This document shows, one piece after another, positions 32,196 through 45,146 of a stretch of DNA of 64,000 nt. Location of the stretch: NCBI RefSeq assembly GCF_000143415.4, contig NW_003314261.1, forward strand, positions 1,165,674-1,229,673. Direction: 5' to 3'. The notes beneath the pieces are model-generated. The model made no database searches and was not told where the DNA came from. It saw only the letters and a list, made by a program, of their open reading frames with translations. Origin of the DNA: Selaginella moellendorffii (lineage: Eukaryota > Streptophyta > Lycopodiopsida > Selaginellales > Selaginellaceae). The position numbers and the translations under genes were made by a program. Numbering within the stretch: position 1 is the first letter of the stretch; each line of letters begins with the position of its first letter.

Positions 32196-33566
32196 CTAAC
32201 ATGTTGGACATGTCTTTACATAGTCTTGAACGTCCTTAGCCATATCGGGCCAATGGTACATCCGCTTAAGTAAGCCCATTGTCTTGGGCACTCTGCCATG
32301 TCCCGCAAGGGGTCTGTCATGACACTCTTCTAAGGCTACCTTCCTTAGTTCCCCTTCTGGAAGATACACCCTCGTTTGCTTGTAATAGATGAGTCCATTG
32401 CGTTCCGCATAGCCCGTTTTTTCTTCCGTTGGCAGCTCACCTCTCTGGTGAGCTTCCCGTGCCTCTAGATTCCTCAGCAACACTTCTTGTGCTAGACCAT
32501 CATTCTCATATGCTGTCCGCACCTCGTCCCAGAAGGTTGCTGTTGTGCTGGATATCGCCAACCTCAAGCTCACTTTTCGACTGAGCGCATCTGCCATGAT
32601 GTTGCTCTTCCCAGGCTTATACGACATCTCGTAATCAAACTCGGCCAAGGCATTGGCCCACCGACCTTGTTTCCCTCTCAGATCGGGCTGTGACAAGAAG
32701 TGTTTCATTGCCACATTATCCGTGTAAACCTTGAAGTGTCTCCCAATGTAGTGTTGCCATTCCTTGAGCGCCTTGACCATCGCAAACAATTCCTTCTCAT
32801 GGGCAGGCCACTTCCTTTGAGCCTTGTCCAACTTCTTCGAGAAGAACACTACTGGATGGTTGTCTTGCTTTAAAACTGTGCCCAACGCAAAGTTCAAAGC
32901 ATCCGTTTCTACCTCAAAGTCTTTACCAAAGTTTGGTAATGCCAACACGGGAGCCTTCCTCAACTTCCCTTTGAGGTGGACGAATGCCGCCTCGCATTCC
33001 GCTATCCATACCATCTTCCCTTTTCCTGTTTGGTCTGTTAAGGGCAGGGCTACTCTCGAATAGTGTCTGATAAACTTTCGGTAGTAGTTGCATAGCCCCA
33101 AGAACACCCTCAACTCATGTACATTCGATGGTCGCTCCCATTCCTGGATCGCTTGGACCTTCTCCGGGTCCACCTTGAGCCCGTCCTGGCCCACCACATG
33201 CCCGAGAAACTTTACCTCTTGTTGAGCAAAGTCACATTTGCTCTCTTTAGCATACAGTTTGTGTTCCCTTAGTTTCTCAAACACCTTCGCCAAGTGTTCG
33301 GCATGCTCCTCTAGTGTCTTGCTATAGATCAGGATGTTGTCAATATAGACGACCACAAAGTGATCCAGATAGGGTACAAAGATATGGTTCATCAACGCCA
33401 AAAATGTTGCCGGCGCATTGCACAGCCCAAAGGGCATCACCAGAAACTCAAAGCTCCCATACCTTGTTCGACAGGTTGTCTTCTCGACGTCTTCCTCGGC
33501 TACCCTGATTTGGTAGTATCCTGACCTTAGGTCAATCTTCGAGAAGTATGTTGCCTTTCCCAACCT
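32196..33566 (-). pseudogene. Chromovirus reverse transcriptase, RNase H and integrase zinc-binding region
   Basis: One 455-codon open segment. It starts inside reverse transcriptase ([27 protein letters not shown]), continues with the RNase H domain (first Asp in [11 protein letters not shown]) and ends at the integrase HHCC finger (H...H, CPTC). The polymerase YxDD box reads YIDN, so the second catalytic aspartate is lost. The N-terminal part is removed by the deletion that joins it to the truncated LTR at about 33,567. Confidence 0.88.
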
Positions 33567-33757
33567 ATCGAACTCAGTCTCGAACTTGGTCTCCGATTCG
33601 GCCTTGGCTCGATCCCGGACTCTATCTTGAACTCGGTCTCAGAGTCGGTCTTGGACTCGATCTTCGACTCGGTCCCATCTGATGAACTCTTTGTCATTTT
33701 GGTCATGCTTTCAGGGATCCTTTAGCCTACGACATCTCGGGGAGTCAGTTCCTTACA
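33567..33757 (-). repeat. Truncated 5' LTR of the chromovirus
   Basis: It matches the end of the 3' LTR (about 29,755-29,942), including the CTCGGA-type repeats and the terminal TTCCTTACA. It is cut off where it joins reverse transcriptase. The missing part includes the rest of the LTR and the primer site. Confidence 0.85.
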
Positions 33758-33762
33758 ATATG

Positions 33763-35554
33763 CATATCGAAGAGACGGTAAATAACCATCTCAATCCGAA
33801 TGCTGAAAGTTCACATACTTTGCAATCATCCCTTTGAACGTCCAAACGAGCCATTCCACCAAACTATTTGACTGTGGATGATAAGCACTCGTGAAAGTGT
33901 AGCGTATCCTCAACCGAGACATCAAAACATGAAATGCCTCAACCATAAGTGTGGGACCATTATCTGAAAGAATCCACTCTGAACAAGAATGCTGGAACAC
34001 CACTCAATTGAGGAGGAAGTATACAAGAGCAGTTGCAGAGGCGCTAGCAAGAGCACCAACTTCCACCTAATGAGTCAAGTAGTCAAAAGCAATAATAGTA
34101 TACTCATTACCAGTAGTCGACCATGGAAAATATGCCATAAAATCAAACACCACCAACTCAAACGGAAGGGAAACTGCAATCAACTCCAACTGTCCTTCTG
34201 CGGCACGAGGGGGAGTATTGCGAGCTTGGCACCAAAAACAGCTATGCACATACTAGATAATATCACATCGCATCTTCGGCTAATAGAAAGACCTACGCAG
34301 CTTCTTAGTCACACGACGATGTCCCATATGCCCACCTAGAACAAGAGAATCATGGTAGGCATAGAGAAACTGCGGAATAAAAACAAAAGGCACCACCAGC
34401 CGTAAATGATTATTAGGATTCGTCCCCACAAAATAAAGAAGGCCATCTTCAAGGCGATATTGAGAATGTAAATGCTGGGAAGGCAAGTCATCAGCAAGTG
34501 ATGTAGGATTCTCAAACCCATCTCGAAGCTTTCGAATCCACGGCTCAATCTTTTGAGCCTCGCGAACCTCATCAAGAGAAGGTAGATCTTGCTCTGTGTC
34601 TTGTGGACACTGAACGTCAAGTATAGCAATTGCCGTCGGCATAGAATCCTTGTCTAGAAAATCCACAAATGTTGGAACAACAGGCTTGTTAAAAACATGA
34701 GAAGAGAGTGGAGAAGGAAGAGGAGCTCGAGAAAGGGCATCAACAGCAGCCATAAAACTCCCTGGGCAATGAACAACATCAAAATCATATATCTGAAGCT
34801 TCAAAGCCCATTGAGCAGTATGACTAACCAGGTTCTTCCACTTTAATAATGAAGTAACAGCAGCATGGTCACCTTCAAGTAATGTCCGAGAACCATGTAG
34901 ATATGCATGAAGTTTCTCGAAACCCCAGACTGTTGCTAAACACTCCTTCTCTATCGTGGAGTAGTTCATCTTCGCTGGTTGTAATGTACGGCTTATATAC
35001 GCAATAGGATGGAGCTGACCAGGCACACTCAAGCTCTCTTGCATTAACACACCTCCAAGACCAATATTAGAAGCATCCACGCGCAAAATAAAAGGTCGAG
35101 TGTAGCCAGGATATGCTAAAACCGGAGGAGTCGTCAATAGCTTTTTGAGATGCTCGAATGCCCGCTCACAATCCAGAGACCAGATGAAGGATGATGTTGA
35201 TGACTTCAGCAACGCTTGCAACGGTGCAGTGCAATCAGAAAGATGATCCAAAAAATGACCGAGATACTGCACCTTGCCCAAAAAGCGCTGCACATCATTC
35301 ACACACTTTAGAGTAGGGAACTTTAGAACAGCCACAAGTTTGTCATGATCAACTTGCAAACCCTCACAAGAAATACAGTACCTAAGATAAGTTGTGTTCG
35401 TGGACCCAAACATGCACTTCTACCGCTTCAGCTTTAAACCAACATCACGTAGCCAATCTAACACTTTACAAACATCACGAATGTGCTCCTCCCATATCCC
35501 CTCCAAGTGGATCAAGACATCATCAATGAAGTCAGCAGTCACCTCCGGCATATC
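33763..35554 (-). pseudogene. Outer element RT C-terminus, RNase H and integrase
   Basis: 34,280-35,413 is a long open segment carrying the RT connection domain, RNase H (LRVDASNIGLGGVL) and the integrase zinc finger. 33,763-34,250 holds the integrase core (FELVVFDF, ILSDNGP, TSAYHPQSNSLVEW). Upstream of 35,413 the RT active-site region (FIDD) and one in-frame stop are visible. The RT reading is interrupted at 35,555 by the LARD. Confidence 0.85.
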
Positions 35555-36699
35555 TGTAGCACACGTGGTTTTGACCCTTTATCCTATGGTGATTTACCAT
35601 AGGATAACACCACGAAGCGGAACCTAAACCCTCTTTGTGCCACGTGACAGATGCCACGTGTCACATACCACATGTCCGTGCCACGTGTCCATAGGAACCC
35701 GAGGTTCAGGGCCTTGGGCCACTGAACAAAGGAACGGTGCCAAACTCCCAAGCGTGATGCCAAGGAGTGATGGAACCGGACCACGGAGCAACTCCCGAGC
35801 ATATAGCCCAAGGAGCGAAGGGACGGGGGCCCGGAGCGACTTGGAACAGTCCTAGAGCAACCAGCATCCCAATGCCAGGACCAGCACGCAAAACGGAGCC
35901 AAACAGAGTCTGGCACTATTTCGGCATACCGGTGGCCTAACGCGAGGATATGGGTACTCCACCAACTAGCATGGAATGGAACTTGGGCTTAGACCCAAGC
36001 CGGACGCAGAACAAGGACAGGCACGCAAGCGGGAGCTAGACTATGCCTCAGGTTGGTCGGCCATGCCCGGCCTACCCACTATCCCTACTATACATTTGGA
36101 ACCCCCCACAGCCCCCCCCCCTTGAGGAACACACGCTTTGGGCTTTCACCCCAAGCCTCCCTTAGTATCAGGAGTTAGTCTCTGGAACAAGCTCGAAACT
36201 TACTAAATATGGAATGTCCTTAGATTGCGAATTTGGACACGGGACGAACACCATTGTGTTCAAGCCGATCTCCACATTCCGTAGATATGCCAAATGAGCA
36301 AATCTGGACACTTTCCATAAATAGTATTTGGGACCGAAATGAGACTAACACAAAGGGCATGATAGCGAGGGTGTTTGGCAGACACGGTAAGCTATCATCT
36401 AGCGATGTTGAGGGACCAATCTCAATATCGCGGGGGTTCTTGATACTAGCAAGTGCAAGCCAATGACTCAAGTTTCTCAAACTAGGCCGAGTATGCTCAG
36501 CAAGAAACACATAGGGTTCCTACCTTATGTTTATCCAATCTAAGTGCATGGTCATTGACCAGTTTCTCAACTAGCTCAAGTGGGAAACTGATAACGGGTC
36601 CAACAATACCGACCTCCTGCCATCGTGGCAGTAAGGTAAGAGTGTCCGTAAGGACTAGCCGACAGGTAACTTTCGATACCCGAAGTCACATGCGCGACA
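35555..36699 (-). repeat. 3' LTR of LARD copy A
   Basis: 1,145 bp, nearly identical to 41703-42847. It contains an ACGCTTTGGGCTTTCACCCC core that is also found in the chromovirus LTR. Short open frames inside it are identical in both LTRs and do not look coding. Confidence 0.95.
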
Positions 36700-39600
36700 C
36701 TCTCCCCCCCTTGGGAAGATCGACGTCCTCGTCGATGCATACTCCAGTCTAGAATACCGCCAAGGAAACAACTCCAAAAAGTTCACGGTACTCACACTAT
36801 GTGAGAAATGCACCAACTTAAATGAGTTAAGGGGGCAACCTCTTTGTCTAATGCGGATGCGCTACCAGCTCAGACACCTTCCGGCCGTCGCCGACAAGGA
36901 AATGACCAATAGAATCAGCCACCCTTGCTGCTCTGGGTGTCACCCAGCTACAAAAGTGTGATATGCCCTGCCCGCAGAGACATAGAGAGAGAAGCCAGAG
37001 GCCCCAACCTTCCTGAGCAAAGAAACCAAACCCGTCGGTAAGGTTTAGATAGACTACTGTCAACAGGCAGTTTAGAGTTGTTTACACGGTCACGCCCTTT
37101 CACGGAACAAGGAACATCGACAGAGAGGCGGGTTATGTGACCAGTCGACAATAGCTACCCCATGACTAGAGATTTCACCATGCACACGAAGTGCCGAAGC
37201 CAGTCTGCCTATACTGGCCCAAACTCAAAGATCAATATATATGGACATATCAAAGTCATAAACAATGATATCTTAGAGATTTAATTATCAGTGAATAAAG
37301 CTTAGATTAGAACACAAAAGTATTCCAAGTAAGTTATCATCCGATAAACTAGTATTATAGTATAAGAACCACCAAGATCAGCATAATTGGTAAACATAGG
37401 ATGCACCATTAAACAAAATTCAATAGCAAGTATATCATTAAGTAAACTCAATGATAAAATTTAACTATTAAAGATTGCAGATAGCATGCCAAACAACTCA
37501 CAAAACACAACTCAAAGAACACAAAGTATCATTGACTAACAAGCACAATGCTCGCGAATGTATCACCCGAAGGAAATAACATCCAAATCTATCAAAACTA
37601 ACTCGAGCAACAATCAACAGAAGAGAATGAATGTGGTAAGACCAACAAACACTCATGCCTGCTAACTATCACAAAAGCCAATCTGAATAGATCCCAGCCA
37701 ACAATACCAAGGAACTCAAGTTGCCTAAGCAAATGTTAGCAACATCCTACTGATGTCTTAAACCCAAGAGACCAATCCAGAGCAAACCACAAAGAACATG
37801 TGGTATTGCAAAAAGCCAAAAGCCATCAAAGAGAACAACCAACTATCATGAAAGATCGTCAATTAGCCCATCAATGTAGTGATGTATAATCATCGTTGAA
37901 GAAAAAATCTACCATCCCGAAGAATAGCAAATAATTCCAAACCAACAATAATCAAGCAAAACTTGTGATAAGGACAATCAACTACCCTAGATGATAGTCA
38001 ATCATCACCAATGATTGCCAGATGCAAAAACTAACTTCAATCGAAGCTAATGAGCCAAAATGCCTTCCCCAACAACTTCAAACAAATGGAACAATGAGCA
38101 CAAAACTCAAGAACCAAAAGCTCGAAGAAGCCTATAACTAAGTCTTGCCTAATAATGATCACGAGTCTCATAGAAGCTAACTTCAATGCTAAAGAAGAAA
38201 TCATGGTGCAACCCACAATATCTTCCTCAACACATCCATAAGCCAAACTTCATAATGCCAAAGCTAATGAAGAGCATTTCTGCATCAATCCAAAAGCTAA
38301 GCATAGCAAAGTTATGCTTAACAAGTGATCATCAAACGATCCTCCATGAATCCATCTATAGCAAGACGTAACTCACTTCATAACAAGCTCAAAAAGAATC
38401 ATTAATGATTGCTATATTCCGAACTCAAATCCAGCAAGGACTCAACATTCTAATATCGATCACTAACTCTTCTTCTCGTAGAGTTAGCATAGTCCACGAC
38501 TAAATCACTTTTCAAGGAAAAGCTAAAGCTCAACCCTCTACTAAATAATCTCGTCTAGAACACAACTAACTCAACTTGCCACTCAGTTCGTTTGAACGTC
38601 AACACAGTTGCTAACTAGCAAATGCACGAATGCCAACAACACAAAGCTATAGCCAAATCATCAACACTATATTCATCAAGACTAATGAAACTCAATATCA
38701 ATCCTTGGAAGGATATCTCATTTCACTCAGATCTCAATATCAACAATGTCAATGACAAAGCATCATTTCAATGCCATCAACATCAGGACAAAGCTAGAAG
38801 AAAGCAAGAGTGAATCACCACTCGGAGCTTTCCAGCAACCAAGCTAACCAAAGTCGAAGATACTATACTTAGTATCCGAGACCAATCCTTCAGCAAAACT
38901 CAGTGACAGATAACACATCAACAAGGAGTGAATCACCACATCCAAGACTCAATGAAATCCAACACCACGGACTAAACGTAACCAAATGATATCGACAGAG
39001 ATAGAATCGATATACTAACATAGGAAAGCTATGCAAGTCTAACGACACGATCCTCCGCAACACCATCCGGTAAAGCAAGCCCATCACTGCTAAATCATCA
39101 TCGAGCAAAGCAAGTGTCAATTGTCCTTGATGAAGTCTACAAGTAATCACTAGTCGCAAAGCAACTAACAATCACTCCTCAACTTGCGTTCACAAGACCC
39201 AAACACCAACTCATATCATCGAGTCACATACTCATCCAATATGAACGTAATACCCCAAGTATGAGATAAAAGTTCATAGATAAGCACAAACTAAATGACC
39301 ACTCAAATCCAACTCAACTGTGATAAGCTCACTAGCACACCTAGTCAATAGCTCTGAGCATGCCTTGAAGAGGTTAGCTATGCATGATCAACACTCAGTC
39401 GAAACTAAAGTGAAGACCATGAGATGGACTCATATTGGTACACAACCTCCTCATAGACAAAGCTATAGTACGGGTACCAACATCGCAAACTCAAACAACT
39501 AAATTGGACATCACCATCCCCAGCCAAGGCGCAGGGCCACCAAGACCAAGTCATGATCAGTGAGAGCTCACTACTCTCATAGAGTCTAACGTAATGCGAG

Positions 39601-41702
39601 GTGCAACCTGCCACCAAGCACAACGCTACAAAAGAAAGGCACAAGGGTCACCTTTCATAGAAAAGCGCAACAGCCACTTTTCTACACCAACTCTAGACTC
39701 TATCCAACTCAATTGCTTTAGCCCCAAAAGTTAGTATCCCTTTCGGGTCGCATCATACAAACTACCTACTAAGGTCTAAGCCAACCGAAGTCAACTCCAA
39801 CCCCTTCACTAGTTTGTACTGGCTTTCGAAAATGGAATGGTTTTCGAGCAAAGTGACCGATAGATCAGCCATTGAAAAAGCCTAAGAAAATTTGTGGAAA
39901 ACTTTCCATCCTAGAGAAAGAATGACTCTCAGTCCAGAAATGCAAACTTTCACGACTCAAACAACTTCTTCCTACAAACAACTTCACATAGATTCACCTC
40001 AACACAAATTCTCATGACCCATAATATGCTTAAGCATTGAACATCTTTGCCCATTTTTCCGATATCCAACACCGACATCCGCAAAGTGCAAAATGAACAT
40101 CCAAGGCTTGATCACGAAGACCACATCTTCGGATATCCATATTGCACTAACACTCTTCTTCAATCACCTTCAAGATCCAATGTGAAGCCAAAACACTAAC
40201 AAGAAAAATGACATGGAAAATCAAGCTCTAAGGAAAATTCCTCATCACTTGAATCAACAATGCCACTTCCACTAACACAAGTGCTAGCGATGTCAATGCA
40301 TCAACCTCACACCTTCTCCATCCAATAATCTACTCCAAGTGTTAACGGATCAACAGGTGAGCTATAGCAAATGAATGCTACAACCCATTCCCAACACCTT
40401 AGTGGGCAAACCCTCAAGGAAACAAGGTACCAACATAAGCTTAGCATAATGGACCACCATTGAGAATCCAGTCAAGGCTACTACAATGCTACTTCGTGCA
40501 AGTAGACTAGCTTCTCCATCAACCACTTTGGGGTTGATCATCATTTACCCAAGCAACTTCGTAAACACATTGCTCATTATCACATGGATATGATATAAAT
40601 CACAATGACTTGATCATCAATTGAGTAACGCAATGAGCAAGGCTTATGTCATTACTTCAAACGTTCATGTGAATATCAAATGCCAACTCGATTTGACAAA
40701 ATGCAACATAAATGCCACACTCCACCAATAGAGGTTTACGACACCCAACACCACTAACTTTTGTTCACAACACGGACAAGCTCATGCCACTCTCTTTCCG
40801 ACCAAACTCAACACTAATCCAACACCAAGCTACTTCAAGGAGCAATAGCAAGGTTCCCCAGAAAAGAATTGAGCATTGCAACCCAAGTCTTCCAATAGTG
40901 AGTCTAGACAAAAATGGTTTAGTGTTTCACCACTATCCATCCCACAACTCACCATTTGTAAGACCATCATTTCCAACATGCATCAAGGTAGGGACTCTTG
41001 ATTGCATAATGTGAACACAAGCAATGAGTTAACACCTCGTTGCAAATCATCTCTCCAAGAAGAGAAAATGATTTACGTATTTGATCCTCCGTCCTCGATG
41101 ACTCTCTTTTCGGTCTCATCTTTGACCAAACCTCAAGCTTGCTTTCGCACTGCCTTCAGTTCAATCGAAGAAAAGTTTATGAGAGAGCACGGCAATGATT
41201 ACTTGAACCAATAGACTATTCCCTACAGTCTTGACTGATCCAATTATAATCATGCCTAGGAAGGATCCACTAGTGCCGTGCTAAACAGCTACAGACCAGC
41301 CTATTTGCCACTCATAGCAAACCCAGGGAAAGTTTATTTTCACCCATGGTACAAGGAATAACTCATAGAACCACTGGAACCACTCATGGAACCACCGATA
41401 GGCTAACATTAATCCTGCCAACTCAAAGTGCAACCTTGAGTTGCTAATGTGCCTCACTCACGAGCCCAAGCGCAAACTCGTGCTACTGGAACAACTCAAA
41501 TCCATCTTATGAGCCCAAGAGCAAGCTCACATAATTACGGTACAAGAAGGTAACCGAATCCATACCCAAGGAACGATTGCGAAGTCTTTGCACCCAAACG
41601 TGTACCCACTCGGATCATCGTTTTCATCTCTGCGTATGCAACGAGACTAGTTGCCCAATCTCATTGAATAGTACTCGCTGAGACTCATGCTCCGATACCA
41701 AA
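36700..41702 (-). other. Non-coding interior of LARD copy A
   Basis: About 5 kb of A/C-rich plus-strand sequence with no recognisable protein domain on either strand. The polypurine tract lies at about 36,700-36,715 and the primer site at about 41,687-41,700, both read on the minus strand. Much of the interior is also present in copy B (51,494-56,008), so it is a stable family feature and not random decay. Confidence 0.85.
41687..41700 (-). other. Primer-binding site of LARD copy A
   Basis: On the minus strand, TTTGGTATCGGAGC follows the 5' LTR after two to three bases. It matches the initiator-Met tRNA primer site TGGTATCAGAGC except for one base. Confidence 0.82.
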
Positions 41703-42847
41703 TGTAGCGCACGTGGTTTTGACCCTTTATCCTATGGTGATTTACCATAGGATAACACCACGAAGCGGAACCTAAACCCTCTTTGTGCCACGTGACAGAT
41801 GCCACGTGTCACATACCACATGTCCGTGCCACGTGTCCATAGGAACCCGAGGTTCAGGGCCTTGGGCCACTGAACAAAGGAACGGTGCCAAACTCCCAAG
41901 CGTGATGCCAAGGAGTGATGGAACCGGACCACGGAGCAACTCCCGAGCATATAGCCCAAGGAGCGAAGGGACGGGGGCCCGGAGCGACTTGGAACAGTCC
42001 TAGAGCAACCAGCATCCCAATGCCAGGACCAGCACGCAAAACGGAGCCAAACAGAGTTTGGCACTATTTCGGCATACCGGTGGCCTAACGTGAGGATATG
42101 GGTACTCCACCAACTAGCATGGAATGGAACTTGGGCTTAGACCCAAGCCGGACGCAGAACAAGGACAGGCACGCAAGCGGGAGCTAGACTATGCCTCAGG
42201 TTGGTCGGCCATGCCCGACCTACCCACTATCCCTACTATACATTTGGAACCCCCCACAGCCCCCCCCCCTTGAGGAACACACGCTTTGGGCTTTCACCCC
42301 AAGCCTCCCTTAGTATCAGGAGTTAGTCTCTGGAACAAGCTCGAAACTTACTAAATATGGAATGTCCTTAGATTGCGAATTTGGACACGGGACGAACACC
42401 ATTGTGTTCAAGCCGATCTCCACATTCCGTAGATATGCCAAATGAGCAAATCTGGACACTTTCCATAAATAGTATTTGGGACCGAAATGAGACTAACACA
42501 AAGGGCATGATAGCGAGGGTGTTTGGCAGACACGGTAAGCTATCATCTAGCGATGTTGAGGGACCAATCTCAATATCGCGGGGGTTCTTGATACTAGCAA
42601 GTGCAAGCCAATGACTCAAGTTTCTCAAACCAGGCCGAGTATGCTCAGCAAGAAACACATAGGGTTCCTACCTTATGTTTATCCAATCTAAGTGCATGGT
42701 CATTGACCAGTTTCTCAACTAGCTCAAGTGGGAAACTGATAACGGGTCCAACAATACCGACCTCCTGCCATCGTGGCAGTAAGGTAAGAGTGTCCGTAAG
42801 GACTAGCCGACAGGTAACTTTCGATACCCGAAGTCACATGCGCGACA
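41703..42847 (-). repeat. 5' LTR of LARD copy A
   Basis: 1,145 bp, the partner of 35555-36699. Differences I could see include A/G near the TGTAGC end and C/T near 42,057. Confidence 0.95.
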
Positions 42848-43990
42848 ATATCGGAAAGAACCTCATCCATCATCTGCTAGAAAGTTGCTAGAGCATTGTT
42901 CAAACCAAACGGCATCACCAAGAACTCGTACAAACCAAATGGTGTACGAAAAATAGTCTTAGAAATATCTTCTTCGGCCATCGGTACTTGCCAGTACCCA
43001 GAAGCAAGATCTAACTTGGTGAACCAACGACTTCGCCCCAGACGATCCAAGAGATCAACAGTGTGAGGAAGAGGGTACACATCCGAGATCGTCACTTTGT
43101 TTAACAGACAATAGTTGATGCAGAAATGAATACTCCCATTAGGCTTCGTCACAAGATGAGGTTCACATGCCCAAGGACTTTGAGACTTCTGAATAACACC
43201 CTTCTCTAACATTTCTTTGACGTTTGCACGTAAAATTTTGATCTCCTTGGGTGACCGATGATGAATAGGAACCTTGATTGGACGAGCATTCCCAGTTGGA
43301 ATCAGATGACGTGTGACAATCTTGGCCCTAGATGATAGGTCAAATTCAAAGAGATCAAAATACTCATTCATGAGCCGGTCAACCACTGCAACACAAAGAC
43401 TGTCGGAGGGATCGGAAAAAGGAAGAGTAGAATAAGATGGAAACACAGGAGGAAATAGTGGGGGAATAAAAGTAATGGAAGTAGAGGTAGAAGTAGAGGG
43501 ACGAAGAGGTACGAAAGTGAGAGGAATGGATGAAACATAAGGAAGTATGAAATAAGGGGGAGAAGCTTCAAAGTCACACTTAGCATGGTTGCGCTGCAAC
43601 CAATTCATACCAAGAATGAGGTCAAAATCTTGACTCGGCACCACCCACAACGACTGCAACTCAAATTCGAGATTGCCCACATGCATAACCAAGTCTGCCT
43701 CATCTCGCGCACATGCATATGTACAGCCATTGCCATAAAGAATGAAAACTAGTTCCGCCGCACGACACAAGTGTAGATGACAATGTGTGGCAACAGGTCA
43801 AGCAATAGAAGATAAACTTGAATCTGTATCAACAAACACAGAGAGAATAATAAAAGACCTATTGTTATAAAAACGAACTTGGAAAGTAAACATTGGATGA
43901 ACCAGTGCTGAGTGAACCCCTTGATGATACTCTCGAAAGAAAGATGGAGGGGTCACTAACTTATTCGTGCAAGGTCCCTCCATTACTCAC
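42848..43990 (-). pseudogene. Outer element protease and N-terminal reverse transcriptase
   Basis: 42,877-43,770 is open and carries the end of an aspartic protease (DLILGMNWL), then RT with [28 protein letters not shown] and VMPFGL. The protease active-site segment upstream (FVDTDSS) lacks the normal Asp-Ser/Thr-Gly and is followed by a stop. RT is cut at 42,848 by the LARD and resumes at 35,549. Confidence 0.85.
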
Positions 43991-45071
43991 GCAACTCCTC
44001 GTTTCCCGGATGCACCTCGGTGTCCAAACCTTCCACTACAGTAGCACCAACGGAACGTTGCTGATGCCAACGTCTCCACCTAGGAAATGGAGGTTGCCAA
44101 TCTGGAAAACGCCGACAACGCCGATAAGTATGACCAACTTCATCACACGCCCAGCAACGAACATCACGGCCACGACCACGTCCTCGCCCTTGTCTTTGGA
44201 CTTGAGCAGCAGTAGCATCAACCTCCATTGGAACAGGACCATCACTCATAGGAAGTGGAGCTGAAGGACGTGTAACAAGAAGTGGAACAGGTGACGTCTC
44301 ATAATGTTGTATCAAGTGAAGAGCATCGTCAAGGTTGGCAAGAGCAAGTGCATGCACAAGTCCAACAAAATCTTGACGAAGTGCTAGCCACAACATTCCT
44401 AGATTGATCCGCTCTGACATATTGGGCTTCGCAAGAAGCAAAAGACTTTGGAAATGAACACCAAATTGCATCATCGACTCAGATAGCCCTTGGCAAAGAT
44501 GATGGAATTATTAAAAAGCATCATCACAATTGTCGGCATGTCTAAAGGCGCGTTTGAAGATGTCCGAGTGAACACTCCAATCCCTACGAGTGGCTGCACT
44601 CAAACCATTATACCACTGCAATGCCATCCCTTGGAGACACGTGGGAAACTCACGCAAACATCGAGCATCATCCCAAGAATGATATGTGGCAATCACCTTG
44701 AAGTGATCAAAACAATGGTACACATCATCCCTAGATTTCTCGCGAAAAAAATCCTGCCAAACGCGAGGATTCGCACCAAGAGCAGGAGGAGTTGTACCAC
44801 GTGCTGTGAATGTCGCCATCAATTGAGTTTGGTTGTTCAATTCCAAGTGCATAGCATCAAGCAATTGGACCAACTGCTGCTCTAAAGTCAAAGGAAAAGT
44901 TGCTAATCTGCCATGAAGATGAATGAAAAAGAAAGAGCAAAAGAAGAGAAATGACAAAAAGCTAGAAAGAAATAGTAGATCTAGACAATGCAAAAAGCTA
45001 AATCTAAACCAAAATCCTAAAAAGGAAGAATAAAAAAAGGAAATGGAAAAAACTAGATCTAAACGATGCAA
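43983..45071 (-). pseudogene. Outer element gag with CCHC zinc knuckle
   Basis: The upper part (44,511-45,071) has the retrotransposon gag signature (VWQDFFRE region, MALQWYNGLS). The lower part (43,983-44,474) has an Arg/Gly-rich stretch and the knuckle CWACDEVGHTYRRC. Both parts are in the same frame but are separated by two consecutive stop codons near 44,510, so gag is broken. Confidence 0.85.
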
Positions 45072-45146
45072 AAGTTACATCTAAACAAAAATCCCAAATT
45101 CAAGCACTTCTTATGGACAATCAAAGGTGCCCCTCACTTCCACTAA

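Larger units (their letters stand above)
28875..33757 (-). mobile_element. Chromovirus-type Ty3 LTR retrotransposon with internal deletion
   Basis: Ends are TGTAAG at 28875 and CTTACA at 33757, a perfect 6-bp inverted terminal match. The target duplication ATATG flanks both sides (28870-28874 and 33758-33762). The complete 3' LTR is at left; the 5' LTR is cut to about 190 bp. Gag, protease and the start of reverse transcriptase are deleted. Reverse transcriptase/RNase H, integrase and a C-terminal chromodomain remain on the minus strand. It carries the TRIM insertion at 30981-31575. Confidence 0.88.
35555..42847 (-). mobile_element. LARD-like non-autonomous LTR retrotransposon, copy A (7,293 bp)
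   Basis: Two LTRs of equal length (1,145 bp) lie at 35555-36699 and 41703-42847. They begin TGTAGC, end GCGACA, and differ at only about five positions by my reading. The target duplication ATATC is at 35550-35554 and 42848-42852. On the minus strand, TGGTATCGGAGC directly follows the right LTR (initiator-Met primer site, one mismatch), and AAGGGGGGGAGAG precedes the left LTR (polypurine tract). The 5.0-kb interior has no open frame longer than about 100 codons and no gag or pol motifs. Near-identical LTRs indicate a recent insertion. Confidence 0.93.

Noticed and set aside
35584-35916. Open frame of about 110 codons repeated almost identically at 41,732-42,064
   Set aside because: Both lie inside the LARD LTRs, so identity follows from recent LTR duplication. 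There is no domain similarity, and copy B has it broken.
36840-36890. tRNA-like stretch on the minus strand (GAGCTGGTAGCGCATCCGC) in the LARD interior, repeated near 51,660 and 57,310
   Set aside because: It resembles a tRNA D-arm/A-box, but I find no B-box (GGTTCGA) at the right distance and no cloverleaf pairing. It is simply conserved because the LARD copies are related.
36700-41702. Possible host genes in the LARD interior
   Set aside because: Both strands were scanned: no frame over about 100 codons, no splice-consistent exons, and the sequence is shared with copy B as part of the element.
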